A stretch of 64,000 nt of DNA from Thalassovita mediterranea (GTDB lineage: Bacteria > Pseudomonadota > Alphaproteobacteria > Caulobacterales > Hyphomonadaceae). Under the pieces are notes generated by a model that had not been told where the DNA came from, made no database searches, and worked only from the letters and a program-made list of their open reading frames with translations. The translations under genes and the position numbers were made by a program. Shown here piece by piece: positions 24,836-34,079 of this stretch. Numbering within the stretch: the first letter of the stretch is position 1; every line of letters begins with the position of its first letter. Location: assembly GCA_019448215.1 (NCBI GenBank), contig CP080408.1, positions 2,232,001 through 2,296,000 of the forward strand, in the 5' to 3' direction.

Positions 24836-26272
24836 TCATCCCTTTGCCGTCGGCATATGCTTCATGTTCCAGATGGGGGTCCGGATGACCATCCAGGCGA
24901 TGAGGAGTGTCATGCCGAGCGCCGGGACGACGGCGACGCGCTGGGGCTGGTCGGGGAAGAAATCGATCAGCCAACCCATGAGGGCGGCACCAAACGGCGC
25001 CCCGGCCATGAAGCCAAGCTGATAGATGGAAAGCACACGCGAGAGATGGTTCTTTGGCGCGGCGTCCTGGACGATGGAGCGGCTCATGGCGATGGAGACA
25101 CCGGCTGCGAGGCCCCAGGCGAAGACAATGCCAAGGAAGACATAATGCGGCGGCTTGGCCAGCATGATGAGAATGGCGAGCGACCCGAGAAGTTGCGCTG
25201 TCAGGAGCAGGCGGCCCTGACGCTTGATATGCCTGAAGAGAGATAGCGTCACCGAGGATACGAAGGCGCCAAGCCAGAAAGTCACGAACATGTCGCGAAT
25301 GCCGTCTGAGGAGAGGCCATAAATGTCCCGGTTGATGATCGGGAGGACGACGAGGAACGAGCCGATCACAAAGATACCAACGCCAAACATGAGCACGGTC
25401 ATCGCCCAGAGCTTGCCGTCGGCAACGACGACCTGAAAGCCTTCCTTGATGTCGCCATAGGCGGCGCCAAGACCGGACCGGCCGGTCTTCACCCGGCGGC
25501 CATGGGCAAGGAAGAGAGCGAAGCCCGCGCCGAGCCCGACAATGATGGCCTGGAAGGCCAGAAGCTCCCAGCTCGGGATCGGGCCAATCGAAAAGCCGCC
25601 CAGCCAGTCCGGCATACGGGTCAGCTTGTCGGCATATCCGCCAATGATGAGGCCGCAGATCTGGGCGGCAAACTGGGCGATGGTCGCAAAGGCGACGCCT
25701 TGTTGAAGCGTAACGTCAGAGCCAACGCGGGCGCGCCGGTCGACGACTTCGTTGATGATGGAATCGCGCGCGGGCATCATGAATGCGCCCACCGTGCCCA
25801 TCGCGACGCCATAGATGATCATATAGCCATAGGCGAGATTGCCGGTCGCAAGGACGAAGGCGAGAATCGCCGCCGGCACGGCCGCCATCAGGTGAAGCAG
25901 CATCAGAAGCGACTTGCCGGAGGCGCGCTCTGCAATGACACCGCCCAGCAGGAGGAAGATGACCGACGGACCGGACAGCGCCATGTTGGCAAGGCCAAGC
26001 TCGGTGCCATCAAGACCAAGCCGATTGGTAATGAGGTAGGGGAAAAGCACCATCTGAAGGCCGAAGGCGGTAAACCAGCTGCACTGGATCATCAGATAGG
26101 CGGGAAGTTCTGATTTCACGCGCCGGTGCGTGCGCCGGGTAAACAGGCTGCGCGCCGTAAACTCAACCGAAGCGCCCGCGGTTGTGGCGCTGTCGAGGCC
26201 GCTGACCGGCGATTTCACCTGACCGGTGCGGTCTTCGCCGCGACTTTCCAGCTGGCGCTCGTCTTCATCCAT
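24836..26272 (-). CDS. MFS transporter (MFS_3 / enterobactin-exporter-like)
   Basis: A 478-residue major-facilitator protein with about twelve hydrophobic helices after a 50-residue polar N-terminus. The cytoplasmic loop MPARDSIINEVVDRRAR and the second-half counterpart AMSRSIVQDAAPKNHLSRV are characteristic of the MFS_3 subgroup. Substrate unknown. The start is uncertain: the ATG at 26272 has no Shine-Dalgarno and the polar N-terminus is longer than usual. Divergent from the DoxX-like gene. Confidence 0.88.
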   Translation of the reverse strand: MDEDERQLESRGEDRTGQVKSPVSGLDSATTAGASVEFTARSLFTRRTHRRVKSELPAYLMIQCSWFTAFGLQMVLFPYLITNRLGLDGTELGLANMALSGPSVIFLLLGGVIAERASGKSLLMLLHLMAAVPAAILAFVLATGNLAYGYMIIYGVAMGTVGAFMMPARDSIINEVVDRRARVGSDVTLQQGVAFATIAQFAAQICGLIIGGYADKLTRMPDWLGGFSIGPIPSWELLAFQAIIVGLGAGFALFLAHGRRVKTGRSGLGAAYGDIKEGFQVVVADGKLWAMTVLMFGVGIFVIGSFLVVLPIINRDIYGLSSDGIRDMFVTFWLGAFVSSVTLSLFRHIKRQGRLLLTAQLLGSLAILIMLAKPPHYVFLGIVFAWGLAAGVSIAMSRSIVQDAAPKNHLSRVLSIYQLGFMAGAPFGAALMGWLIDFFPDQPQRVAVVPALGMTLLIAWMVIRTPIWNMKHMPTAKG

Positions 26273-26455
26273 TCGCGATACCGTCTCCCTCTCGGCGAAG
26301 GCGCGACCTTACTGTCTGCGGCCCTTCAGAAAAGCGTTTTTCCCCTACTGGCTGCATTCGCAGCTCCAAAGTCGCCTGACGTCACACCTCTCATTGAGGT
26401 TCAATTGTTGAGGACTATGCTTGTCCCTTGTCGTCGCCCTCCGGGAGGAACCGTG

Positions 26456-26932
26456 ATGTTTGCCTTGCGCCTGCTTTTAAGCTGGCTGTTCGCGGTGTTC
26501 CTGATCTTCGTTTACGTCAACGCGACCCTTCACCCGCTGCCAGACCCGCCCGAAGGCTTTGTAAAGCTGTTCGACCGTCCGGGGGATAATGTTATTTTCC
26601 AGACCATGGCCGACAAGACGGGCATCGAGCTCCTCGAGCCGACCGGCCGTGTTGTCGTTGCCGTATTTGAGCTTCTGCTCTGTGTCCTGCTGCTGATTCC
26701 CGGGTCCCGGCGTTTCGGGGCGGCGCTTTCGGCGCTCCTGATGATGGGCGCGGTCACGGCTCACATGATGCCGGATGTTCTTGGCCGCGAACTGCCTGCA
26801 TCCACAGCCGTTTTTGAGAGCGGAACCGACTTTGGCCGCGTCTTCATGCTGTCCATTGCGATGCTGGCGGCCTCGATCCTGCTCTTCTTTTCGCACCCCG
26901 TGCGCAAGACGCCTGAGATGGATGAGGTCTGA
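26456..26932 (+). CDS. DoxX-like four-helix membrane protein
   Basis: 158 residues with four hydrophobic segments (FALRLLLSWLFAVFLIFVYV; VVVAVFELLLCVLLLIPG; ALSALLMMGAVTAHMM; MLSIAMLAASILLFF), the arrangement of DoxX-type proteins. GGGAGGA stands seven bases before the ATG. Upstream, ACCTC...GAGGT (26386-26401) is a small inverted repeat in the 183-base divergent gap. No specific function is proposed. Confidence 0.7.
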   Translation: MFALRLLLSWLFAVFLIFVYVNATLHPLPDPPEGFVKLFDRPGDNVIFQTMADKTGIELLEPTGRVVVAVFELLLCVLLLIPGSRRFGAALSALLMMGAVTAHMMPDVLGRELPASTAVFESGTDFGRVFMLSIAMLAASILLFFSHPVRKTPEMDEV

Positions 26933-27003
26933 CGCGCCAAACGCGCTGTTAACCTGAGGCTGGCAATCTGGTGGCTTGATCGACGCTGAGCGAACAGGCC
27001 GCC

Positions 27004-28224
27004 ATGTCAGGACTACAACAATTATCAGAGGCTGCTCTGCCCGAGGTTGAGGGGGAGAGCGGCGGGCGCGCGAGACGGCTTCTCCTGCGCCGCCTTATCG
27101 ACTTTGTCGCGTTGCCAGCGACCGCCGTTGCGCCGCAGGACCGCTCCATGGGCGGCGACATCCTTCTGGAAATGCTGTTTCACGCCGCGCCCGATGACAG
27201 GCGATTCTGTGCCCAGCGCCTGCAGGTGAACAAGGAAGCGCCGCGCCGCCTGATGCGCTATCTCGCCATGTCGGACCTCGACGTCGCCCGCCCGATTCTG
27301 GAGGTGAATGAAGGCTTCGATGCGGCTGACCTCGCCACGATTGCGGACGAAACGACGCTCGATCACAGACTTTTGATCGCAAAACGCAAGCGGCTGGATC
27401 CTTGCGTTTCTGAAGCGCTCTGCCAGCGCGAGGAGCCAGCGGTCCTGAAGGCGCTTCTGCAGAACAAGGGCGCCGAAATTTCAGAGCGCGGCATGGACCT
27501 TCTGGTCCAGCATTCGCGCACGGTGGAGGGCCTTACGACGCTGCTCATCAAGCGGCTCGAACTCATTCCAAGCCAGGCCATGGCGATGTTCTGGTGGGCC
27601 GATGGTGCGACCCGCCGCATCATCCTGCAAAGGCAGGCGGCTGACCGTCTCGAACTTGTTGACCTCTGCTCTGACGTCTTTGCTGTCGCGGCGGAGGAGA
27701 ACTGGTCCGATCCCGTTGCGCGAAAGACGCTGCAGCTGATCGAGCGGCGCCAGAGGAACCGCGCGGCCATCGAAAAGAGCCCGTATGACAGTCTCGAACA
27801 CGCCGTTGAAGTTGCTGCGGACAAAGGCCTCACGCCGGAACTTGCTCAGGAAATCGGCTTTCTGGCCGGTGTCAAACCCATCACGATTGCAAAGATTCTG
27901 AGCGATGCTGGCGGGGAGGGGCTTGCCGTTCTCTGCAAGGCGACTGGCCTCAAACGGCCTTATCTTGCGCGCCTCTGGCACGCGTTGCGCAGGCCCTTGA
28001 AGCTGGACGATGGAACGCTTCACCCGCAGTTTGCCTACCTGTCCGAGACCTATGAGCTTCTGGCCGTGGCGAAGGCGCAGACGACGCTACGCTACTGGAA
28101 CTGGTCGCTCTCTTCCTCCTACTCGCCGCGCGCAGGCCACGCTGCAGAAGATGCGACAGAATCGCCCAACGAGACCCGTTTCTCGACGTCGCGACGGACA
28201 GCTCAGCTCGTTTTCGGCGCATAG
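27004..28224 (+). CDS. DUF2336 domain-containing protein
   Basis: A 406-residue helical, HEAT-like protein matching DUF2336, common and nearly exclusive to alphaproteobacteria. Residues about 60-250 carry the repeat region (FHAAPDDRRFCAQRLQVNKEAP; DVARPILEVNEGFDAADLA). No catalytic motif and no membrane segment. Function unknown; family members are often single genes, as here. Confidence 0.8.
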   Translation: MSGLQQLSEAALPEVEGESGGRARRLLLRRLIDFVALPATAVAPQDRSMGGDILLEMLFHAAPDDRRFCAQRLQVNKEAPRRLMRYLAMSDLDVARPILEVNEGFDAADLATIADETTLDHRLLIAKRKRLDPCVSEALCQREEPAVLKALLQNKGAEISERGMDLLVQHSRTVEGLTTLLIKRLELIPSQAMAMFWWADGATRRIILQRQAADRLELVDLCSDVFAVAAEENWSDPVARKTLQLIERRQRNRAAIEKSPYDSLEHAVEVAADKGLTPELAQEIGFLAGVKPITIAKILSDAGGEGLAVLCKATGLKRPYLARLWHALRRPLKLDDGTLHPQFAYLSETYELLAVAKAQTTLRYWNWSLSSSYSPRAGHAAEDATESPNETRFSTSRRTAQLVFGA

Positions 28225-28309
28225 ACTGGAAGAGGGTCTGGCCAAACCCCTGTCGAGCGAGTAACAGCGACCCATATTTGTCTTGTGGCGGAATGGGAGC
28301 GGCTAACTC

Positions 28310-28807
28310 GTGGGTTATTTTGCAGGCCTGATCTTTGTGCTCGCCGCACTTTGGCTTGGCCTTTCGGGGATCTACAAGCCGTTACTACTCATCCTTGCCG
28401 GCATTTCGATTCTCATATCCGTTGTATTGGCCTCGCGTCTTGAAACAGTTGACCGGGAAGGCTCGCCATATGGCCGCACAATCCCGATCCTGTCTTACTG
28501 GGCGTGGCTGCTGGTTGAGATTTTCAAGGCGAACTGGCCGGTCATCAAGGCGTGTGTCAGCGCCAATCTGAACATCAATCCAGCCTTCGTGCGGGTGAAG
28601 ACGCGCTGCGAAAGCGACCTTGCCAAAACCATCTTTGCCAACTCGATCACGCTGACGCCGGGCACGGTGACGGTAGAGGTCGAGGGCGACAAACTATTGA
28701 TCCACGCCCTGTTCGAGGAAGCAGCAACGCCTGCCTCGTTTGACGAGATGGATCAGCGTTCCTATCGCGCTGCCGATGGCAAGCGCAAGGAGGAGCTGGC
28801 TGCATGA
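28310..28807 (+). CDS. mrpE: Cation/proton antiporter subunit MrpE (MbhA-like)
   Basis: 165 residues starting with GTG, with GGGAGC upstream. Two N-terminal transmembrane helices are followed by a cytosolic domain with the family motifs (SYWAWLLVEIFKANWPVIKAC; FANSITLTPGTVTVEVEGDKLLIHAL). First gene of a ten-gene operon. Its stop overlaps the next start (ATGA). Confidence 0.93.
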   Translation: MGYFAGLIFVLAALWLGLSGIYKPLLLILAGISILISVVLASRLETVDREGSPYGRTIPILSYWAWLLVEIFKANWPVIKACVSANLNINPAFVRVKTRCESDLAKTIFANSITLTPGTVTVEVEGDKLLIHALFEEAATPASFDEMDQRSYRAADGKRKEELAA

Positions 28808-29118
28808 CCGAGATCGCTGCCGTCGCTATTATCATCGCGATCGGGCTGACGCTCATTCGCGCGCTGATGGGGCCAACGCTCTATGACCGCGTGTTGGCCG
28901 TCAACTCGCTCGGGACCAAGATCGTCCTCTTCATCGGCTTCCTCGGCTTTGTGCTGGGTCGCCCGGACTGGCTTGATATTGCAGTGCTTTATGCGCTGAT
29001 CAACTTCGTCTCGACGATCGCGATCCTGAAGTTCTTCCGCTACCGCTCCTTCCAGGTGCCGCTGCATCGCAGGCCGGTCCCGAAGGCGCCGACAGAGCAG
29101 GGGGGAGACAATGTCTGA
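28804..29118 (+). CDS. mrpF: Antiporter subunit MrpF (MbhB-like)
   Basis: 104 residues with three transmembrane helices and the MrpF signature PTLYDRVLAVNSLGTKIV. Overlaps both neighbours (by 4 and 8 bases). Family members are small structural subunits next to MrpE and MrpG in the membrane arm. Confidence 0.93.
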   Translation: MTEIAAVAIIIAIGLTLIRALMGPTLYDRVLAVNSLGTKIVLFIGFLGFVLGRPDWLDIAVLYALINFVSTIAILKFFRYRSFQVPLHRRPVPKAPTEQGGDNV

Positions 29119-29473
29119 GCTTCTCGGCATCCTTCTGCTCATCAAGCCATGGGTCGGCGGCATCCTGTGCGTGATCGGGGCGCTGCTTGCGCTGATCGGC
29201 TCGATCGGCGTGCTGCGCTTTCCTGATTTCTTCACCCGTCTGCATGCGGCCAGTATCACTGATACCAGCGCCGTCACGCTCGGCCTGCTCGGCATGGCGA
29301 TCCTCGCCCCGAACTGGCTCGTCGTGTTCAAGCTGGCGGCAATCTGGCTGTTCATCTTCCTGACCAGCCCGACCGGTTCACACGCGCTTGCAAATGCAGC
29401 CCACACGGCAGGCCTCCAGCCTGTTCTCGGCCGCGACCTGAAGCGCCCAGACAATAGAGAGGAGGAGGCATGA
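29111..29473 (+). CDS. mrpG: Antiporter subunit MrpG (MbhC-like)
   Basis: 120 residues with three helices and the motif GSIGVLRFPDFFTRLHAASITDT that identifies MrpG/MnhG. It overlaps MrpF by eight bases and the MbhD/E gene by four, consistent with coupled translation. Confidence 0.93.
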   Translation: MSELLGILLLIKPWVGGILCVIGALLALIGSIGVLRFPDFFTRLHAASITDTSAVTLGLLGMAILAPNWLVVFKLAAIWLFIFLTSPTGSHALANAAHTAGLQPVLGRDLKRPDNREEEA

Positions 29474-30066
29474 TCGCTGGCTATTCTGGCGCAGATCTCG
29501 CCATCGCTCTCATCAACGTCCTTTTGCTCGGCCTTCTGTTCGTGATCGGCGTGGCGATTGCGCGTATGCGCAGCCTGTTCGCCATCGTCATGCTGTCGGG
29601 CATCTATTCCCTGATCTCTGCAACCTGGTTTGTCGCGCTCGACGCGGTCGATGTGGCGTTCACCGAAGCTGCCGTGGGTGCAGGTATCTCCACCGCGCTC
29701 CTCCTTGGGGCGATGCTGCTGACCGCGCGCACGGCGAAACCCGAACCATTCGCACGGAGCATCGTGCCGATCCTCGTCGTAATCGCGACGGGCGCCATGC
29801 TGGTCTATGCGTCGATCGATCTTCCAGCCTTTGGCGATCCGGACAGCCCGGCGAATACCTATGTCGGCACCGACTATCTTGAGCGCACGCCCAAGGAGAT
29901 CGCCGTTCCGAACATCGTGACCGCCGTTCTCGCAAGCTATCGTGGTTTCGATACGCTGGGTGAGACGGGCGTCGTGTTTACCGCGGCCTTGGCTGTGATC
30001 CTCCTGCTTGGTTTTGGTGAGCGCTCGCTCTCGGCGACCTTCAACCGCAAGAAGGACAAGAAATAA
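29470..30066 (+). CDS. MbhD/MbhE-type subunit (DUF4040), equivalent to the C-terminus of MrpA
   Basis: 198 residues with about six helices. Residues about 1-80 match MbhD/DUF4040 (RMRSLFAIVMLSGIYSLISATWFVALDAVDVAFTEAAVG, read in two parts), and residues about 95-198 match MbhE (IAVPNIVTAVLASYRGFDTLGETGVVFTA). In typical Mrp antiporters these domains are fused to the end of MrpA; here they are a separate gene between MrpG and MrpB, as in archaeal Mbh. Shares one base with the next gene. Confidence 0.9.
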   Translation: MIAGYSGADLAIALINVLLLGLLFVIGVAIARMRSLFAIVMLSGIYSLISATWFVALDAVDVAFTEAAVGAGISTALLLGAMLLTARTAKPEPFARSIVPILVVIATGAMLVYASIDLPAFGDPDSPANTYVGTDYLERTPKEIAVPNIVTAVLASYRGFDTLGETGVVFTAALAVILLLGFGERSLSATFNRKKDKK

Positions 30067-30527
30067 TGGCCGGCCCGCGTACAGACCATCACGTCATCCT
30101 GCGCGTTGTCGCAAAGCCTCTGATCCCGATCATTGCGCTGTTCGCGCTCTATGTTCACTTCCATGGTGACTATAGCCCGGGCGGCGGTTTCCAGGCCGGC
30201 GTAATCATCGTCGTTGCCGTTGTGCTCTATGCGCTGATTTTTGGCATCACGCCTGCCATGCGCGCTGTGCCGCCGGTGTTCGCAAGATCGCTTGCGGCGC
30301 TCGGCTTCATCATCTTTGCCGGGGTGGGCGTCTGGGCGCTCATCATGGGCGGCAATTTCCTCGACTATGACGTTCTCTTCAACGAAGAGCCGGGCGGCCA
30401 TATGGGCCAGCACTATGGCATCATCGCGGTCGAGGTCGGCGTGCTGTTCGCGGTCGCAGGCTCCATGCTGTCGATCTTCTACGCGTTCGCGGGCCGCGTC
30501 ACCGAGATCAAGGACGAGGACTGGTAA
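30066..30527 (+). CDS. mrpB: Antiporter subunit MrpB (MbhF-like)
   Basis: 153 residues with four helices and the MnhB motif HFHGDYSPGGGFQAGVIIV. Start and stop each share one base with the neighbouring genes (TAATG). Together with the MbhE part it is expected to form the sodium-path side of the complex; that role is inferred from the family. Confidence 0.93.
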   Translation: MAGPRTDHHVILRVVAKPLIPIIALFALYVHFHGDYSPGGGFQAGVIIVVAVVLYALIFGITPAMRAVPPVFARSLAALGFIIFAGVGVWALIMGGNFLDYDVLFNEEPGGHMGQHYGIIAVEVGVLFAVAGSMLSIFYAFAGRVTEIKDEDW

Positions 30528-31069
30528 TGCTGGATTTTGTTCTGGAGCGCGGCAATTACTGGGCAATCATCGGCCTGATGATGCTCGGCCTCTATACGCT
30601 TTTTGCCGCTACAAACCTGATCAAGAAGCTCGTTGGTCTCTCTATCTTCCAGACCTCGATCATTCTCTTCTACATCTCGCTCAGCCGCATTGATGGCGGC
30701 ACGGCGCCGATCCTCTATGGCAAGGACGCAAAGGGTCATGGCGGCGGCCATGATGAATCTGCCGGTGCCTATGGCGCGGCAAGCGATGCGGCCCATGGCG
30801 CCGCGGACGCAGCACACGGGGCAGCTGACGCTGCACACGGCGCTGCCAGCCACGGGCTCGAGCATGTCTATTCCAACCCGCTTCCACACGTTCTGATGCT
30901 GACCGCCATTGTGGTGGGCGTCGCGACGCTCGCCGTCGGCCTCGCCATCGTCGTGCGCATCAGGGAAGCATACGGCACGATCGAAAGCGATGAGATCCGC
31001 GAAACCGACCTTGAAGTCGCGCGCGCTGAATATGCCGTGGATCAGGCTGATGAGGCTAACCCGGCATGA
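30527..31069 (+). CDS. mrpC: Antiporter subunit MrpC (NuoK-like) with Ala/His-rich insert
   Basis: 180 residues; ordinary MrpC is about 110-115. Helices 1 and 2 (IIGLMMLGLYTLFAATNLIKKLVGLSIFQ) and helix 3 (VLMLTAIVVGVATLAVGLAIVV) are normal. Between them about 55 residues are inserted, including three heptads DAAHGAA (30785-30847) flanked by further His-Gly. Codons differ between the heptads, so the repeat seems maintained at protein level. The gene overlaps MrpD by four bases. Confidence 0.92.
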   Translation: MLDFVLERGNYWAIIGLMMLGLYTLFAATNLIKKLVGLSIFQTSIILFYISLSRIDGGTAPILYGKDAKGHGGGHDESAGAYGAASDAAHGAADAAHGAADAAHGAASHGLEHVYSNPLPHVLMLTAIVVGVATLAVGLAIVVRIREAYGTIESDEIRETDLEVARAEYAVDQADEANPA

Positions 31070-32601
31070 TGGACTGGATCCTTCAAATCGCGCCAGCATT
31101 CGCTGAAGCGCACGCACCCGCGCTGCTCATCCTGCTGCCAATGCTGGCCGGGCCAATCGCGGCATTCCTGCCGGGCGGTGGCCGCGTCGCCTGGGGCATG
31201 ACGGTTATCGTCACCGGCCTCTGTACGCTGCTATCGCTGATCCTGCTGGCGCAGGTCCGCTCGATTGAGGGCGGCGCGATCATTTCCTACGCCATGGGCG
31301 GCTGGGCGCCTCCTCATGGTATCGAATTCCGCATCGACGCGCTCAACGTGCTCGTGCTGCTGCTCGTCAGCGTGATTGCCTTCCTGACCAGCATCTTTGG
31401 CTGGCCGACGATCAAGGCAGAGATTGCCGACGGCAAGCGCGCCATGTTCTTTGGCGCCTTCCAGGTCTGCTTCATGGGCCTGCTTGGTGTTGCGGCGACG
31501 GGCGACGCCTTCAACCTCTTCGTGTTCCTCGAGCTGTCGTCCATCGCGACCTATGTGCTTGTGGCGCTAGGATCTGGGCGTGACCGGCGTGCGCTTCCAG
31601 CGGCGATCAACTACCTGCTCATGGGCACGATCGGGGCAAGTTTCTACGTCGTCGGCGTTGGCTTCCTCTATGCGGCGACCGGTACGCTGAACATGGCGGA
31701 CCTCGCTATCCAGCTTCAGGATGTTGGCGGCAATCGCGCCGTTCAGGTCGGCTTTGCCTTCATCCTTGTTGGCCTCGGCCTCAAGGCGGCGATGTTCCCG
31801 CTGCACCAGTGGCTGCCGAACGCCTATTCCTACAGCCCGAGCTTCGTGACGGCTTTCCTCGCGGCGACCGCGACCAAGGTTGCGATCTACGCCCTTGTCC
31901 GCTTCCTGTTCAGCGTCTTCTCGCTCGACTTCGCCTTTGAGGGCATGAGCCTCGCGCTGATCCTTGCGCCAATGGGTATTGCGGCGATGCTTGCCTGTTC
32001 GTTCCAGGCCATCTTCCAGGCTGATATCCGGCGCACACTTGCCTATTCCTCGGTTGCGCAGGTCGGCTACATGCTGCTCGGCATCTCCCTTGGGACGGCG
32101 GCGGGTGTGTCTGCAGGCATGTTCCACCTGATCAACCACGCGCTGATGAAGGGCGCGCTGTTCATGGCTGTCGCAGGCGCTGTGCTGACCTATCAGGGCG
32201 CACGCATCCACGACTTTGCAGGCCTTGGCCGCCGCGCCCCATGGACGATGACCGCGTTCGCCATTGCAGGTCTCTCGCTGATCGGTGTGCCGCTGACGGC
32301 AGGCTTCCAGTCCAAGTTCGCACTCGTCTCCGCGCTGCTCGAAAGCGGCTGGTGGTGGGCTGCGCTTATCGTGGTGTTCTCCAGCGTGCTCGCGGTCATC
32401 TATATGGGCCGCATCCTGGAGGCCGTCTTCTTCCGCGCGCCGACCAACCCGCACAAGGAACATGGCGAAGCGCCGCTGCTCATCCTCGTCCCGCTCTGGA
32501 TCCTCGCCATTGCGAATATCTGGGTCGGTATCGATGGCGGCTTTGTCTACGGCCTTGCGACCGATGCGGCTGAGGCGCTCTTTATCGGAGGCGCGTCATG
32601 A
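31066..32601 (+). CDS. mrpD: Antiporter subunit MrpD (NuoM/N-like, MbhH-like)
   Basis: 511 residues with about fourteen helices and the proton-conducting transporter core. The TM5 glutamate is in LFVFLELSSIATYVL, the TM7 lysine in GLGLKAAMFPLHQWLPNAYS, and a TM8 lysine in ATKVAIYALVRFLF. First of three NuoL/M/N-type pump subunits in this operon. Confidence 0.93.
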   Translation: MMDWILQIAPAFAEAHAPALLILLPMLAGPIAAFLPGGGRVAWGMTVIVTGLCTLLSLILLAQVRSIEGGAIISYAMGGWAPPHGIEFRIDALNVLVLLLVSVIAFLTSIFGWPTIKAEIADGKRAMFFGAFQVCFMGLLGVAATGDAFNLFVFLELSSIATYVLVALGSGRDRRALPAAINYLLMGTIGASFYVVGVGFLYAATGTLNMADLAIQLQDVGGNRAVQVGFAFILVGLGLKAAMFPLHQWLPNAYSYSPSFVTAFLAATATKVAIYALVRFLFSVFSLDFAFEGMSLALILAPMGIAAMLACSFQAIFQADIRRTLAYSSVAQVGYMLLGISLGTAAGVSAGMFHLINHALMKGALFMAVAGAVLTYQGARIHDFAGLGRRAPWTMTAFAIAGLSLIGVPLTAGFQSKFALVSALLESGWWWAALIVVFSSVLAVIYMGRILEAVFFRAPTNPHKEHGEAPLLILVPLWILAIANIWVGIDGGFVYGLATDAAEALFIGGAS

Positions 32602-34079
32602 GCGGTGAAATCCTGATCCTAGCGGCGCTTATCCTGCCGCTGATTACCATGGCCGGTATTTATCTGACCGGCCGCTTCCCGGATGTGCGCGAAGGCGTCA
32701 CGCTTGTCGGTTCAGCTGCACTCTTTGTCGTGGCCTGCCTGCTGACCGGCACCGTCATGGGCGGTGAGCCTGCCGAATACGTGCTCGGCACCGTCGTTCC
32801 TGGCCTTGATCTGGCGTTCAAGCTTGAGCCGCTCGGCGCCATGTTCGCGCTTGTGGCGAGCGGCCTCTGGATCGTGAACAGCTTCTATTCCATCGGCTAT
32901 ATGCGCGGGAACAAGGAGCGCCATCAGACGCGCTTCTATATGTGCTTTGCCATCGCGCTGATGGGCGCCATGGGCGTTGCCATGGCCTCGAACCTCTTCA
33001 CGCTGTTCGTCTTCTATGAAGTGCTGACGCTGTCGACCTTCCCGCTGGTTGCGCACAAGGGCGACGCCAATGCACTCCGCGGTGGCCGCATCTATCTGAT
33101 GACGCTGCTCGCGACCTCCATCGGCCTGCTGCTCGTCGCGATCATCTGGACGGCGACGCTGGCTGGCAGCATAGACTTTGTGCCGGGCGGCCTGCTCGCC
33201 GGGGTAGAGGGCGTGACGCCCGCGATCGCCAGTGCGCTTCTCATCCTCTTTGCCTTCGGTATCGGCAAGGCGGCGCTGATGCCGGTCCATTTCTGGCTAC
33301 CAAACGCCATGGTCGCGCCAACGCCGGTGTCTGCGCTCCTGCATGCTGTGGCTGTTGTGAAGGCTGGCGTCTTCACCATGGCCAAGGTGGGCATCTATGT
33401 CTTTGGCATAGACCTACTGGCCGACACGCCTGCGCGCGACTTCGTCCTCTTCGTGGCGTGTTTCACCATCGTCGTTGCCTCGCTGATTGCCCTCACCAAG
33501 GACGACCTCAAGGCAAGGCTTGCCTATTCGACCGTCGGCCAGCTCGCCTATGTGACGGCAGGCGTGATGCTGGCCAATGAGGCGGGTATGATGGGCGGCG
33601 CGCTGCAGATCCCGGCGCACGCCTTCGGCAAGATGACGCTCTTCATGTGCGCGGGTGCGATCTATGTCGCGACCGGTAAGAAGGCGATCTCGGAAATGCG
33701 CGGGCTTGGCCGGCGTATGCCATGGGTGTTCACCGCCTTCCTGATCGGGTCCCTGTCGATCATCGGTCTTCCGCCGCTCGCAGGGGGCTGGCCAAAGGTC
33801 CTGCTGATGCTCGGCGCGTCTGAAAGCGGTGACGCGTATGTCGCCTGGGTGCTGATCATCTCGTCGCTCCTGAACATCGCCTACCTGCTGCCGATCGCCA
33901 TCCTCGGCCTCATGCCGCCGCGCGGTACGCCAGAGCCTGCACCATACAAACGCCCAGAAGGGGCCCCGGCACTTGCTGTTGCTGCGCCCGTCTTCACGGC
34001 GATCGGAACGCTCGTGCTGTTCTTCTTCATGGGCGAGCTCTACGATTTCCTTCTTCCAGCGATTGGAGGCCAGCCATGA
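32598..34079 (+). CDS. Second NuoM/N-like proton-conducting antiporter subunit
   Basis: 493 residues with the same core as MrpD but clearly diverged. The TM5 glutamate is in LFVFYEVLTLSTFPLVAHKGD, the TM7 lysine in GIGKAALMPVHFWLPNAM, and a TM8 lysine in LLHAVAVVKAGVF. It overlaps both neighbours by four bases. Typical Mrp operons have only one MrpD plus MrpA, so this is an additional pump-like subunit. Confidence 0.9.
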   Translation: MSGEILILAALILPLITMAGIYLTGRFPDVREGVTLVGSAALFVVACLLTGTVMGGEPAEYVLGTVVPGLDLAFKLEPLGAMFALVASGLWIVNSFYSIGYMRGNKERHQTRFYMCFAIALMGAMGVAMASNLFTLFVFYEVLTLSTFPLVAHKGDANALRGGRIYLMTLLATSIGLLLVAIIWTATLAGSIDFVPGGLLAGVEGVTPAIASALLILFAFGIGKAALMPVHFWLPNAMVAPTPVSALLHAVAVVKAGVFTMAKVGIYVFGIDLLADTPARDFVLFVACFTIVVASLIALTKDDLKARLAYSTVGQLAYVTAGVMLANEAGMMGGALQIPAHAFGKMTLFMCAGAIYVATGKKAISEMRGLGRRMPWVFTAFLIGSLSIIGLPPLAGGWPKVLLMLGASESGDAYVAWVLIISSLLNIAYLLPIAILGLMPPRGTPEPAPYKRPEGAPALAVAAPVFTAIGTLVLFFFMGELYDFLLPAIGGQP

